From: Saprospiraceae bacterium
GTDB lineage: Bacteria > Bacteroidota > Bacteroidia > Chitinophagales > Saprospiraceae
Direction of reading: 5' to 3'
NCBI GenBank assembly: GCA_025056735.1
Contig: JANWVR010000075.1
Location: 1 to 43,512, forward strand
Length of the DNA stretch: 43,512 bases
This document shows positions 6,780 through 15,151 of the stretch, piece after piece (positions within the stretch are counted from its first letter, which is position 1; each line of letters begins with the position of its first letter). Both the position numbers and the translations under genes were made by a program. Under the pieces are notes generated by a model, which ran no database searches, had not been told where the DNA came from, and saw nothing but the letters and a program-made list of their open reading frames with translations.

Positions 6780-9602
6780 ATGCTATCTCGGGCGACAACC
6801 TTTTTGCTACTGCTTCTGCCGACCTTATTTTTTGCGCAGGGCGGCGTTATCACTGGCTCAGTGGTGGACAATGAAACCAAAGAAAAACTCATCGGCGCCA
6901 CGGTGCGCATCCAAGAGGCCAGTATGGGTTCTATCACGGACCTGAATGGATTCTATGCTGTTCGCAACGTGCCGCCAGGCAAATACACGGCTGTTTTTTC
7001 TTACCTGGGTTATGAGGACGTAACCATCAAAGACGTGGAGGTAAAAGAGAACGAGCGCGTAACATTGGACGTGGTGATGTCCACCAACTCGGTGGTCATG
7101 AGCGAGGTTACGATTGTAGAATATCGCAAAACCAATACGGTGGCTGCCGTGCTGCTCGAAGTTCGCCAGTCGAAGCAAGTGGTGAGCGGCGTATCGAGTC
7201 AGCAAATCCAGAAGTCGCAGGACAACAATGCCGCTCAGGTAGTACAGCGCGTGCCGGGTGTAACGATTGTGGAGAACCGCTTTGTGATGATTCGCGGTCT
7301 TAACGAGCGCTACAACAACGTGATGGTCAACAACATCATTGCTCCCAGCACTGAAATTGACCGCCGCACGTTTTCGTTCGATCTCATTTCGAGTAGTGCG
7401 CTCGATCGCATGCTGATCTATAAGTCGGGCTCCGCCGAACTGCCTGGTGACTTCGCAGGCGGCGTTATCAAAATGTTCACGGTAGACCCTGACCAGAACT
7501 TCTTCAAAGTAAATTTCGGCATAGGCTACCGCGTCAACACGACGGGCACGCCTTATTTCCAGAGCGAAGGCTCGCCTACGGATTTCTTAGGGTTCGACAA
7601 CGGTTTCCGGAAGCTGCCTTCTGCTTTCCCGAGTTCTTACGACATGCAGATTGCTCCGCGGAGCTCTCCTCTGCGCAAGTATGCTGCTGACTTACTGCCC
7701 AACAACTACAATGCTACCGAGCGTACGGCTTTGCCAGACCACTCATTTGGCTTTAGCTTTGGTCGCCGTATAAACTTAGGTAGCAAACAGCTATCTACGG
7801 TAAACATCGTTAGCTATTCGACCAGCTATCAGAATTATCTGCGAGACTTCTACCGCTATTTCGAGTGGGAAGATCGTACGAAACCTATTGACCTTCGCTT
7901 TCGTTTCGACGACTCGGGCTATGAGAAGTCGAGTCGAATTAGTATTCTATCAAATTGGCGTTTGCGCTTGAACGAGCACAACAACATCAGTTTCAAAAAC
8001 CTCTTCAATCAGATTGGCGAGAACGAAACCATCCTGCGCCGGGGCTCGGACTTTATTCAACGCCCGGGTGACCGGCTGGCCAACTACCTGCTGGGCTATC
8101 GCGCGCGCTCTATCTATTTGGGCCAGTTTGAAGGCACGCACGAGCTGAGCGAGCGCAGAACTCTCCACTGGGTGGCGGGCGGTAGCTTCCTGATTGAAGA
8201 CGAACCCGATTTGCGCCGCTTCCGAACCTTCCAGCCGGCGGGTCAGACCGAGGCGCCGTTCCAGATTATCCTGCCGCCTTCCTCCAACCTGTTTGAGACG
8301 GGGCGCTACTACGGAAATCTCTTCGAAGTCTCCGGCTCCCATGGCTTAGACTATACCTGGACGATGCGCTCCAATGTGGACGGCACTCGAAAGACTTTGC
8401 TCAAAACAGGCTATATGGTCGAGTACCGCTATCGCGATTTCGACTCCCGATACGTATCCACGCTTTATCCGGGTTTCTCAAATCCAATCATCGGAGATAG
8501 CCTGTCCAAATTGCCGTTAGATAGGGCTTTCCGCAAGGAAAACTACCAGACAGTGGACGGATTTGTATTGGAAGAAGGCACTCGCCCAATTGACTCTTAC
8601 AGCGCCAACAGTTTGACGGCCGCCGCTTATGTCGGAATAGATGTCCCTCTGAATCGCTTTGATCTTTCGGCGGGCTTCCGCGGCGAATTCAATGACCAAC
8701 GAGTGGATGGCGCCGACGACCGAGGCCCAGTGGAGGCTCGCAACACGGTTATGGCTCCACTTCCCTTCCTCAATCTGGGCTATAATGTACGCGAAGGCTC
8801 CGTTCTGCGTTTAGCGTACAGCCGCACCATCAACCGCCCCGAATTCCGCGAACTGGCACCTTTTCTGTTCTACGATTATAAACTGGAGGCTGCTCGTTTT
8901 GGAAATCCCAATCTGGTACCGGCGTTCATTCACAACATAGATGCGCGCTACGAGATCTATCCGCGTCCAGGCGAAACCTTCAATATCGGCGTTTTCTATA
9001 AGTACTTCAATGACCCCATTGAAAATAAAACCATTGTAACAACAGAGCAGCCTAACTTCTCGTACATCAATGCCGATTACGCCCGGAACTACGGCGTAGA
9101 AGTGGAATTGCGCAAATCCTTTAAGGGCATTACTGGGAGCGGCTTTCTGGATCGCTTTTCTATCAATGCCAATGCAGCCCTTATCAGCTCAAAAGTGGAC
9201 TTAGGCCCCAACGTGCCGGCACAAGACCAGGTGCGTCCTCTGCAAGGGCAGTCGCCTTACATTCTCAACATTGCCCTGTATTATGATGACGACCAGGAAC
9301 GCGGCTTCTCTGGTGCGTTGGCCTATAACATTTTTGGCAACCGCATTTTCTCGGTGGGCGATGTACTGTTCCCCACCATCTACGAACTCTCGCGCCATAG
9401 CCTCGATCTCACCTTTACCAAGCGGATTGGCCGAGTGTCGTACAAATTGGGTGTACAAAATATTTTAGATGCTCCCTTCCGCTTCTATCAGGATTCAGAT
9501 AGAAATGAAAAAATCAACGTGGACATAGATCACCCGATTTTCACCTTCCGCCGGGGTCAGGCGTTCAATTTGTCCATCTCTTACGACATCTCGAAGCAAT
9601 AA
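6780..9602 (+). CDS. TonB-dependent receptor with N-terminal carboxypeptidase-regulatory-like domain
   Basis: A 940-residue outer membrane beta-barrel importer driven by TonB. The order is: signal peptide (LLLLLPTLFFAQ), a CarboxypepD_reg-like beta domain (about 22-105, GSVVDNETKEKLIGATVRI to SYLGYEDV), plug domain (about 140-240, with AAQVVQRVPGVTIVENRFV, MIRGLNERYNNV and LPGDFAGGVIKM), then the barrel. Barrel repeats include RLAYSRTINRPEFRELAPF, which is typical of this receptor class, and the C-terminal strand ends FNLSISYDISKQ. It is not a SusC: it is shorter and lacks an adjacent SusD. It is followed after 31 nt by a beta-helix lipoprotein gene, clearly an operon. A Pho-box-like element precedes it, which suggests induction by phosphate shortage. 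The substrate cannot be read from the sequence. Confidence 0.93.
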   Translation: MLSRATTFLLLLLPTLFFAQGGVITGSVVDNETKEKLIGATVRIQEASMGSITDLNGFYAVRNVPPGKYTAVFSYLGYEDVTIKDVEVKENERVTLDVVMSTNSVVMSEVTIVEYRKTNTVAAVLLEVRQSKQVVSGVSSQQIQKSQDNNAAQVVQRVPGVTIVENRFVMIRGLNERYNNVMVNNIIAPSTEIDRRTFSFDLISSSALDRMLIYKSGSAELPGDFAGGVIKMFTVDPDQNFFKVNFGIGYRVNTTGTPYFQSEGSPTDFLGFDNGFRKLPSAFPSSYDMQIAPRSSPLRKYAADLLPNNYNATERTALPDHSFGFSFGRRINLGSKQLSTVNIVSYSTSYQNYLRDFYRYFEWEDRTKPIDLRFRFDDSGYEKSSRISILSNWRLRLNEHNNISFKNLFNQIGENETILRRGSDFIQRPGDRLANYLLGYRARSIYLGQFEGTHELSERRTLHWVAGGSFLIEDEPDLRRFRTFQPAGQTEAPFQIILPPSSNLFETGRYYGNLFEVSGSHGLDYTWTMRSNVDGTRKTLLKTGYMVEYRYRDFDSRYVSTLYPGFSNPIIGDSLSKLPLDRAFRKENYQTVDGFVLEEGTRPIDSYSANSLTAAAYVGIDVPLNRFDLSAGFRGEFNDQRVDGADDRGPVEARNTVMAPLPFLNLGYNVREGSVLRLAYSRTINRPEFRELAPFLFYDYKLEAARFGNPNLVPAFIHNIDARYEIYPRPGETFNIGVFYKYFNDPIENKTIVTTEQPNFSYINADYARNYGVEVELRKSFKGITGSGFLDRFSINANAALISSKVDLGPNVPAQDQVRPLQGQSPYILNIALYYDDDQERGFSGALAYNIFGNRIFSVGDVLFPTIYELSRHSLDLTFTKRIGRVSYKLGVQNILDAPFRFYQDSDRNEKINVDIDHPIFTFRRGQAFNLSISYDISKQ

Positions 9603-9633
9603 AAACTCAAATTTTTTAAAAATGGTCTTACAC

Positions 9634-11052
9634 ATGAAAAACGTACTTGGATCAATTGCGCTGTTTTCGGCGCTGGCCATCTTTATGGTCTCTTGCGACA
9701 AGAAGGAAAACCCCACTCCCCCACCTCCAGTGAGTCAGTTGGTTGAACTGACGGGTGATTTGACAACGCGCACTCTGACGGCTGACAAGAAGTACCTGCT
9801 CAAAGGCCAGGTATTCGTGCGCAACGGTCAGACGCTGACCATTGAGCCGGGCACGATCATCTTCGGCGACCGCCGCACTAAGGGCACGCTGATCATTGAC
9901 AAAGGCGGCCGCATCATCGCCAACGGTACGGTGGATAAGCCGATCATCATGACTTCCAGTCAGGAAGCGGGCATCCGCGACCGCGGCGACTGGGGCGGTC
10001 TGGTGATCCTGGGCCGCGCCAACGTGAACCAGCCTGACCCGACGATTGAGGGTATCACGCCGCCGGTTACGTTCGGCACCCAGAACAGCACTGCCAATGA
10101 CGGCGAAAACTCGGGCTCGCTCCGCTACGTGCGCATCGAGTTCGCTGGCATCGAGTTGACGCCCAACAACGAAACCAACTCGCTGACGACGGGTGGCGTA
10201 GGCCGCGGTACGGTTATCGAGTACGTACAGGTGTCTTACGGCGGCGACGACGGCTTCGAGTTCTTCGGTGGCACGCACAATGCCAAGTACTTGGTTTCGC
10301 TGGGTACGTGGGACGACGACTTCGATATTGACTACGGTTACACGGGCAGCATCCAGTTCGGCGTAGCTATCCGCTATCCGAGCTTTGCTGACCAGTCGCA
10401 GTCCAACGGTATCGAGACCGACAACGGCCCCAACGACAACGATGTACAGCCCTACACGACGGGTGTGCTGTCTAACATCACCATCCTCGGCCCGATTGCA
10501 CCGGTGTCGCCGGCCAACCCGGTTAGCGCTAACTATGCACATGCCGCTGACTTCCGTCGTCGCGTGGCTCTGTCGGTATTCAATTCGGTGTTCGCTGGCT
10601 TCCCGCGCGGTATTCGCTTCAACCAGGCTTCGGTACTGTCGCAGTATCAGAGCGGCCGCGGCGTGCTGGCTAACAACATCCTGTGGGCTTCCAGCGAAGC
10701 CAACGCCTATCAGGTGGGCACAGGCGTAGCCGTAGCCGATCTCAAGGCTTACTGGGAAGCTGCTGCTAACGGCAACACGCTGGTAACGACCGCCGCCACG
10801 GATGCCTATAACGCCATTGGTTTGAAGGCTGACTGGTTCTTCGGCACCCGTCTCAATAACGACTATCCGGCTAACCCGGACTTCACACTCACGAGCGGCA
10901 CGGCTGCTACAGGCGCCAAGTTTGACCACCCGAAATTCAACGAACCCAACCGCACGGGCTTCTTCACGAACGTAGCCTACCGCGGTGCCTTCGGCAACAC
11001 CGACTGGACCGACCGTTGGGCCGAGTTTGACCCGGTGGACAAAGTGTATTAA
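9634..11052 (+). CDS. Beta-helix-type lipoprotein partner of the TonB receptor
   Basis: A 472-residue lipoprotein: signal peptide ending FMVSC (Cys21), then DKKENPTPPPP, a short charged and Pro-rich linker. The charged residues right after the Cys are compatible with a Bacteroidota surface-export signal, but this is inference. The body has repeated short beta turns typical of right-handed parallel beta-helix proteins (LTIEPGTIIFGD, GTLIIDKGGRIIANGT, GSLRYVRIEFAGIEL, GTVIEYVQVSYGGDDGFEF). It has striking acidic Asp/Gly patches (GTWDDDFDIDYGYTG) that could bind metal ions. I know such proteins as frequent partners of this TonB receptor class, often annotated hypothetical. An alternative start at 9622 (MVLHMKN) would lengthen the N-region. 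Codon use is unusually uniform and rich in C/G third positions, which suggests high expression. A strong terminator follows at 11071. Confidence 0.85.
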   Translation: MKNVLGSIALFSALAIFMVSCDKKENPTPPPPVSQLVELTGDLTTRTLTADKKYLLKGQVFVRNGQTLTIEPGTIIFGDRRTKGTLIIDKGGRIIANGTVDKPIIMTSSQEAGIRDRGDWGGLVILGRANVNQPDPTIEGITPPVTFGTQNSTANDGENSGSLRYVRIEFAGIELTPNNETNSLTTGGVGRGTVIEYVQVSYGGDDGFEFFGGTHNAKYLVSLGTWDDDFDIDYGYTGSIQFGVAIRYPSFADQSQSNGIETDNGPNDNDVQPYTTGVLSNITILGPIAPVSPANPVSANYAHAADFRRRVALSVFNSVFAGFPRGIRFNQASVLSQYQSGRGVLANNILWASSEANAYQVGTGVAVADLKAYWEAAANGNTLVTTAATDAYNAIGLKADWFFGTRLNNDYPANPDFTLTSGTAATGAKFDHPKFNEPNRTGFFTNVAYRGAFGNTDWTDRWAEFDPVDKVY

Positions 11053-11070
11053 TCTCACCCATCTGCTTAG

Positions 11071-11111
11071 AAAGACTTGCCATCACGCCTGTGATGGCAA
11101 GTCTTTTTTTT
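11071..11111 (+). terminator. Intrinsic terminator of the TonB receptor/beta-helix operon
   Basis: A 16-bp perfect stem (AAAGACTTGCCATCAC at 11071-11086 with 11091-11106) with loop GCCT, running into a T-tract to 11111. Confidence 0.93.
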
Positions 11112-11126
11112 AAAACAGTATTCACC

Positions 11127-11717
11127 ATGAAAATCAGCGCCTTTCTAACCTTTTTCGCTGCTATTCTCCTGCTGGCCTGCCAGCCTAGCCCAAAAGGCCA
11201 AAAGCCCGACGCCGAAACGGCACAACGGCTCTTAGAAAAAATCATCCGCTACACCGGACACCTGCCCAAAAAGGCCACACACGAAACCAAATTTGACTCA
11301 GCTTTTAACGAGTTCTATGCCCAGGAACTCGCTAAACACCGCATAGACCTGTACTACCGCAATGAACGCACCGGCGATATCTACTTGCTCGTCAGCCGGA
11401 TAGCGCCCAGTCTGACCGTCAAGCGCGTAGCTACCGGCATCCACATGCGCATGGAAGGCGACTCCATCGCTTATTACAATGAGGTGTTCCGCACCTGGAA
11501 AATGCCCGAACCCGAACTGGCCGAAAAAGCCAGCATGCTCTTCGAAAAAATGGTGCGCGGACAGGACCTGAGCCAGTACTATCCGCAAAACTCAGACAAA
11601 GAATACTACATTGAATTCCCCGATCCCAACACGCGCTTCGATGTGGAAAAGCGGCGCTGGGTGAGCAACTTGGAAGTAACGCCGGAGAAGATGAGGGAAG
11701 CTTTTCAGGAGCAGTAG
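11127..11717 (+). CDS. Small putative lipoprotein of unknown function
   Basis: A 196-residue protein with a signal peptide and lipobox LLLAC (Cys19), then a short Ser/Pro/Lys linker and a mixed alpha/beta body. I do not recognise the family. Visible features are a helix near ETAQRLLEKIIRYTG, a beta segment DIYLLVSRIAPSLTVKRVATGIHMRM, and a Tyr-rich C-terminal half (YYIEFPDPNTRFDVEKRRWV). The start at 11127 (MKISAFLTFF) was chosen for the signal peptide; the frame extends upstream into the preceding terminator. The gene lies 15 nt after that terminator, so it probably has its own start of transcription or depends on read-through. It converges on nspC. Confidence 0.8.
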   Translation: MKISAFLTFFAAILLLACQPSPKGQKPDAETAQRLLEKIIRYTGHLPKKATHETKFDSAFNEFYAQELAKHRIDLYYRNERTGDIYLLVSRIAPSLTVKRVATGIHMRMEGDSIAYYNEVFRTWKMPEPELAEKASMLFEKMVRGQDLSQYYPQNSDKEYYIEFPDPNTRFDVEKRRWVSNLEVTPEKMREAFQEQ

Positions 11718-11729
11718 CACGCGCTCCTG
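11706..11729. terminator. Weak hairpin between the convergent lipoprotein and nspC genes
   Basis: CAGGAGC (11706-11712) pairs with GCTCCTG (11723-11729) around the lipoprotein stop codon. There is no U-run on either strand, so termination here is only a guess. Confidence 0.3.
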
Positions 11730-11733
11730 AGGG

Positions 11734-12876
11734 TCAAGAGAGGCGATTTTTGTAGTCGCGATAACCGAACCGCCGCACGACGTCTAACCGGCCTTCCTCC
11801 CGCCAGATGGCGATGGAAGGATGTGTTACGCCATTAAATGTAGTCGTCTTGACCATGGTGTAATGGATCATGTCCTCAAACACGATCCTCTGGCCTATAC
11901 GCAGGGGCGTCTCGAAGCTGTACTCCTCCATAAAATCGCCACTCAGGCAGCTGACGCCGCCCAGGCGATAGCGATACTGGTCTGTTGGCAGCGGCTCGGC
12001 ATTTGCGCCACGCACGCGCGGGCGGTAGGGCATCTCTAACGTATCGGGCATGTGCGCCGTGAATGAGACATCGAGAATAGCCGTCTTGACACCTTTATTT
12101 TTGACAATGTCTAACACGGTGGCCACCAGAACGCCCGTGTCCCAGGCAATAGCGCTGCCGGGCTCCAGAATGACGTGCAGGTGCGGGTATCGCGCTTTGA
12201 AACCCTTGAGCACTCGAATGAGATGCTCCACGTCGTAGCCAGCGCGCGTCATCAGGTGCCCGCCGCCAAAGTTGACCCACTTCAACTGAGGGAAAAAATG
12301 GCCGAAGCGCGCCTCAAAGTGTTCGAGTGTCTTTTCTAAATCGTAACTGGTGCTTTCGCAGAGGGTATGAAAATGCAGCCCTTCGATGCCTTCGGGCAGC
12401 CCTTCCTTTAAATTTTCTGCGACCTCGCCTAAGCGCGAACCGGGCGAGGCGGGGTTGTACAGCGCCGTGCCCACGGGCGACCACTCCGGATTGACGCGCA
12501 ACCCCGCGCTGATAGGCTCTGAGTGGCGTTCCAGACGCCGGCGAAAGCGCCGGTACTGCGATAGCGAGTTGAAGGTAATATGGCTCGAGTACTTCAAAAT
12601 GCGGCCAAACTCATGCGGCACATACGCTACGGCATAGGTGTGCGCCTTCGTTTTCATCTCCTCGTAGCACAGCCGTGCTTCGTTGAGCGAAGAGGCTGTG
12701 GCGCCGCTCAGGTATTGTCGCACTAACGGAAATGCGCTCCACATGGCAAAGCCTTTGAACGCCAAAATAATTTGCACGCCGGCAGCCTGCTGCACGCCGT
12801 GTATCAGCTCCAGATTACGGCGCAGCAGCGCTTCATCGAGCACAAAACAGGGAGAGGGAATGCGCGAAAAATCCAT
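11734..12876 (-). CDS. nspC: Carboxynorspermidine/carboxyspermidine decarboxylase
   Basis: A PLP enzyme of the alanine racemase-fold decarboxylase group that decarboxylates carboxynorspermidine or carboxyspermidine, the last step of an alternative (nor)spermidine pathway. Lys41 in ILAFKGFAMW is the PLP lysine. HTLCESTSYDLEKTLEHFE, WVNFGGGHLMT and ILEPGSAIAWDTG are family signatures, and CLSGDFMEEY holds the C-terminal active-site Cys and Asp. The 380-residue length is normal. The start at 12876 (MDFSRIPSPCFVLDE) is preferred over the frame to 12933. The expected partner, carboxynorspermidine synthase, is not in the window, but N-carbamoylputrescine amidase (23539-24414) supplies the putrescine branch. 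A promoter candidate lies at 12900-12927. Confidence 0.94.
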   Translation of the reverse strand: MDFSRIPSPCFVLDEALLRRNLELIHGVQQAAGVQIILAFKGFAMWSAFPLVRQYLSGATASSLNEARLCYEEMKTKAHTYAVAYVPHEFGRILKYSSHITFNSLSQYRRFRRRLERHSEPISAGLRVNPEWSPVGTALYNPASPGSRLGEVAENLKEGLPEGIEGLHFHTLCESTSYDLEKTLEHFEARFGHFFPQLKWVNFGGGHLMTRAGYDVEHLIRVLKGFKARYPHLHVILEPGSAIAWDTGVLVATVLDIVKNKGVKTAILDVSFTAHMPDTLEMPYRPRVRGANAEPLPTDQYRYRLGGVSCLSGDFMEEYSFETPLRIGQRIVFEDMIHYTMVKTTTFNGVTHPSIAIWREEGRLDVVRRFGYRDYKNRLS

Positions 12877-12899
12877 GGAGTCATTCTGAAAACCGGGTG

Positions 12900-12927
12900 C
12901 AAAGGTAGGTGGCCCTATCAGAGCAAA
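12900..12927 (-). promoter_or_regulatory. Promoter of nspC
   Basis: On the minus strand TTTG (12927-12924), a 16-bp spacer (short) and TACCTTTG (12907-12900), 23 nt before the ATG. Confidence 0.55.
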
Positions 12928-12997
12928 CGTCACTTAATGTAGGGTTTCGGGCTCTCGGCGATGCTTGTAGATTCTCCAGGGTTTTTGTTTTTAAATG

Positions 12998-13030
12998 TTT
13001 GAAAAAATGCTTGCGAGCATCGTACCTTTG
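12998..13030 (+). promoter_or_regulatory. Promoter of greA
   Basis: TTTG (12998-13001), a 21-bp spacer and TACCTTTG (13023-13030). This is a close match to the Bacteroidota housekeeping consensus. Transcription should start near 13035, giving a leader of about 80 nt. Confidence 0.8.
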
Positions 13031-13040
13031 TGCCGCAAAA

Positions 13041-13083
13041 CAGAAACGTTTCTGCCGTCGGGTGGAGACGTTTCTCTTTTTTT
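13041..13083 (+). promoter_or_regulatory. Attenuator-like leader of greA
   Basis: CAGAAACGTTTCTG (13041-13054) is a perfect palindrome. Its left part AGAAACGT (13042-13049) can instead pair with ACGTTTCT (13068-13075), and that stem is followed by a T-tract at 13077-13083. The leader can therefore fold either into the short hairpin or into a terminator-like one, upstream of the ATG at 13117. Confidence 0.5.
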
Positions 13084-13116
13084 CTACCAAAGTATCCTAA
13101 CCTAATTGGAGTTGTT

Positions 13117-13593
13117 ATGTCAAACTACACCTATCTGACAAAGAGCGGGTACGACAAACTGAAAGCCGAACTGGAGGAATTGAAAACGACCGGGCGCGCC
13201 GAAGCGGCTCGTGCTATCGCAGAAGCTCGCGCCCAGGGTGATCTATCGGAGAACGCCGAGTATGATGCGGCCAAGGAGGCCCAAGGCATGCTGGAAATGC
13301 GGATTAGCGAATTGGAAACCCTGTTGGCCAACGCCCGGGTGTTGGATGAGAGCAACGTGGACACCTCTCAGGTCGCCATTTTCTCCAACGTTACCATCAA
13401 AAACCTGAAAACGGGTAAAGAACTGACCTACAAGCTGGTATCTGAGACGGAAGCAGACATCAAGCAGATGAAAATTTCGATTTCATCGCCTATTGGTGCC
13501 GGCTTGCTGGGCAAGAGGCGCGGTGAAATAGCCCGGGTCTCCACCCCTGGCGGGATGCTGGAATTCGAAGTGCTCGACATTTCCATTGGATAA
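13117..13593 (+). CDS. greA: Transcription elongation factor GreA
   Basis: A 158-residue Gre factor that enters the secondary channel of RNA polymerase and stimulates cleavage of backtracked RNA. The N-terminal coiled coil (about 1-75) has the conserved tip ARAQGDLSENAEYDAAKEAQ, with the acidic Asp and Glu residues that coordinate the catalytic metal. The C-terminal FKBP-like domain includes SPIGAGLLGKRRGEIARVSTPGG. The start at 13117 (MSNYTYLTKSGYDKL) is standard; the longer frame from 13030 runs into the promoter. It is followed 18 nt later by a HIT-protein gene, a common Bacteroidota pairing. Its leader contains an attenuator-like structure. Confidence 0.97.
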   Translation: MSNYTYLTKSGYDKLKAELEELKTTGRAEAARAIAEARAQGDLSENAEYDAAKEAQGMLEMRISELETLLANARVLDESNVDTSQVAIFSNVTIKNLKTGKELTYKLVSETEADIKQMKISISSPIGAGLLGKRRGEIARVSTPGGMLEFEVLDISIG

Positions 13594-13611
13594 ATCACCC
13601 CCTTGCGCGTC

Positions 13612-14007
13612 ATGGCCTCCATCTTCTCTCGCATCGTTGCTGGCGAATTGCCCTGCCACAAAGTTGCCGAAACGGCTGATTACTTAGCCTTTTTAGACAT
13701 CCGCCCTCAGGTTAAAGGGCATACGCTGTGTATACCGAAGCGGGAAGAAGACTACATTTTCGACCTGTCAGACAACGAGCTGGCTGGACTAATGGTCTTT
13801 GCCAAGCGGGTGGCTGCTGCGCTTCGGGAGGTCGTTCCATGCAAGCGCATCGGTATTGCTGTAGTGGGTTTAGAGGTACCGCATGCACATGTGCACTTGA
13901 TGCCGATTAATGCTGTTTCGGATTTGGCTTTTCGACAACCCTTAGAGATGTCGTCGGAGGAGCTGGCGGCTTTGGCGTCCCAGATTGCTGCGCGTATTTC
14001 GCTTTAG
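13612..14007 (+). CDS. HIT-family nucleotide hydrolase
   Basis: A 131-residue histidine-triad protein, probably a purine nucleoside phosphoramidase or dinucleotide hydrolase of the Hint/HinT type. The active-site triad is HAHVHLMP near residue 95, with the family start IFSRIVAGELPCHKV and the strand GHTLCIPKRE. The start at 13612 (MASIFSR) is chosen; a TTG at 13603 is in frame. The length and domain are normal for Hint. It lies between greA (18 nt) and a GH113-like gene (2 nt), so all three may be cotranscribed. Confidence 0.93.
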   Translation: MASIFSRIVAGELPCHKVAETADYLAFLDIRPQVKGHTLCIPKREEDYIFDLSDNELAGLMVFAKRVAAALREVVPCKRIGIAVVGLEVPHAHVHLMPINAVSDLAFRQPLEMSSEELAALASQIAARISL

Positions 14008-14009
14008 CC

Positions 14010-15068
14010 ATGCGCACTCGCTGGCTTCCATGTTGCGTTGGGGCGTTAGTAGCGCTTGGGTTTGGCGGCAAAGGCGGTTGTTTCTCTGCCGAACGCCCGG
14101 CAGCAGGCGTTGCGCTCAGCGCACAGGCTCGAGTTCATGGCCTGACTTTGGTGGCGCCCCCCGAGCCTTTTCCTTCTGACCCGATGCCGGCAGTTTGCGA
14201 GGTAGGCGCGAATTGGATAGCGGTTGTCCCATATGCGTACACCCGCCGGGGGTATCCGGCTGTTCGCTATGCTGTACCCGGTTGGCATTGGTGGGGCGAG
14301 CAGCCCGAAGGGGTCTGCGAAACCATCCGGCTGGCACATGCAGCTGGCCTGCGTGTGCTGTTGAAGCCGCAGGTGTACGTGCCGGGCAGCTGGACGGGCG
14401 ACCTGACCTTTCACAACGATACCGACTGGAGCCTGTGGGAGGAACAGTACGCAAAGTACATCCTCGATATGGCGCGCATAGCAGACTCTCTGCGCGTGGA
14501 AATGTTCTGTATTGGCACAGAATTTCGCACCTCCATCGCGCAGCGGCCTGCGTTTTGGTCGGCGCTTATTGCCCAGGTACGCCAGGTATATCGCGGAGTG
14601 CTGACGTATTCAGCCAATTGGGACGACTGGGAGTTTGTACCTTTTTGGGAGCAGGTGGACTATATCGGTTTGAGCGCCTATTTTCCCTTAGTGGAGGCCG
14701 ATACGCCTCAGGTAGCCGCGCTCAAGGCTGCCTGGAGGCCGCACGTTCAGCGCCTGCGCGACTTCAGCCGCCGCTGGCAAAAGCCCGTGCTTTTTACTGA
14801 GTTTGGCTACCTGAGCGTCAACGGCGCCGGAGGGCGCACCTGGGAGTTGGAAAAAAACATCCAATACCGACCCGTTAACGAACTCGCCCAGGCCAATTGC
14901 CTCGAGGCACTGTTGGACACTTTTCAGGGCGAACCCTGGTGGGCCGGCGGCTTTCTGTGGAAATGGTTCCCGCATATGCGCGGGCACGAAGGATACCCGG
15001 AACGCGACTACACGCCTCAGGGCAAATTGGCCGAGCAAACCCTTCGCAAGTGGTATCGAAAGCACTAA
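14010..15068 (+). CDS. GH113-like glycoside hydrolase (secreted)
   Basis: A 352-residue TIM-barrel protein resembling glycoside hydrolase family 113, whose characterised members are beta-mannanases. An N-terminal hydrophobic stretch followed by a Cys-containing segment (VGALVALGFGGKGGC) suggests export, perhaps as a lipoprotein, although the lipobox is poor. Family-like strands are NWIAVVPYAY, LRVLLKPQVYV and DYIGLSAYFPL. MFCIGTEF probably holds the acid/base Glu, and PVLFTEFGY the nucleophile Glu. GGFLWKWFPHM lies near the C-terminus. The gene starts 2 nt after the HIT stop. Mannan specificity is not proved by sequence; other beta-linked glycans remain possible. Confidence 0.82.
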   Translation: MRTRWLPCCVGALVALGFGGKGGCFSAERPAAGVALSAQARVHGLTLVAPPEPFPSDPMPAVCEVGANWIAVVPYAYTRRGYPAVRYAVPGWHWWGEQPEGVCETIRLAHAAGLRVLLKPQVYVPGSWTGDLTFHNDTDWSLWEEQYAKYILDMARIADSLRVEMFCIGTEFRTSIAQRPAFWSALIAQVRQVYRGVLTYSANWDDWEFVPFWEQVDYIGLSAYFPLVEADTPQVAALKAAWRPHVQRLRDFSRRWQKPVLFTEFGYLSVNGAGGRTWELEKNIQYRPVNELAQANCLEALLDTFQGEPWWAGGFLWKWFPHMRGHEGYPERDYTPQGKLAEQTLRKWYRKH

Positions 15069-15125
15069 CAACGGCAACAAAGGCGTTGCCTTCGCGTCAA
15101 CCCAGTGCATTCCTCGGCGAACTGC

Positions 15126-15133
15126 TACCTTTG
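15126..15133 (+). promoter_or_regulatory. -7 box of the HD-PycTM gene
   Basis: TACCTTTG, 18 nt before the ATG at 15152. No good -33 element is visible, so the leader would be very short. Confidence 0.5.
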
Positions 15134-15151
15134 CCCAAACCGGACGACATC

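Noticed and set aside
9652..11058. A 468-codon open frame on the minus strand opposite the beta-helix lipoprotein gene
   Set aside because: It mirrors the sense gene along its whole length and arises from that gene's uniform G/C-ending codons. The translation is Arg/Val/Ala-rich with no recognisable domain or signal.
14195..14800. A 201-codon alternative frame inside the GH113-like gene
   Set aside because: The sense frame has catalytic motifs and a proper start; the alternative frame shows none.
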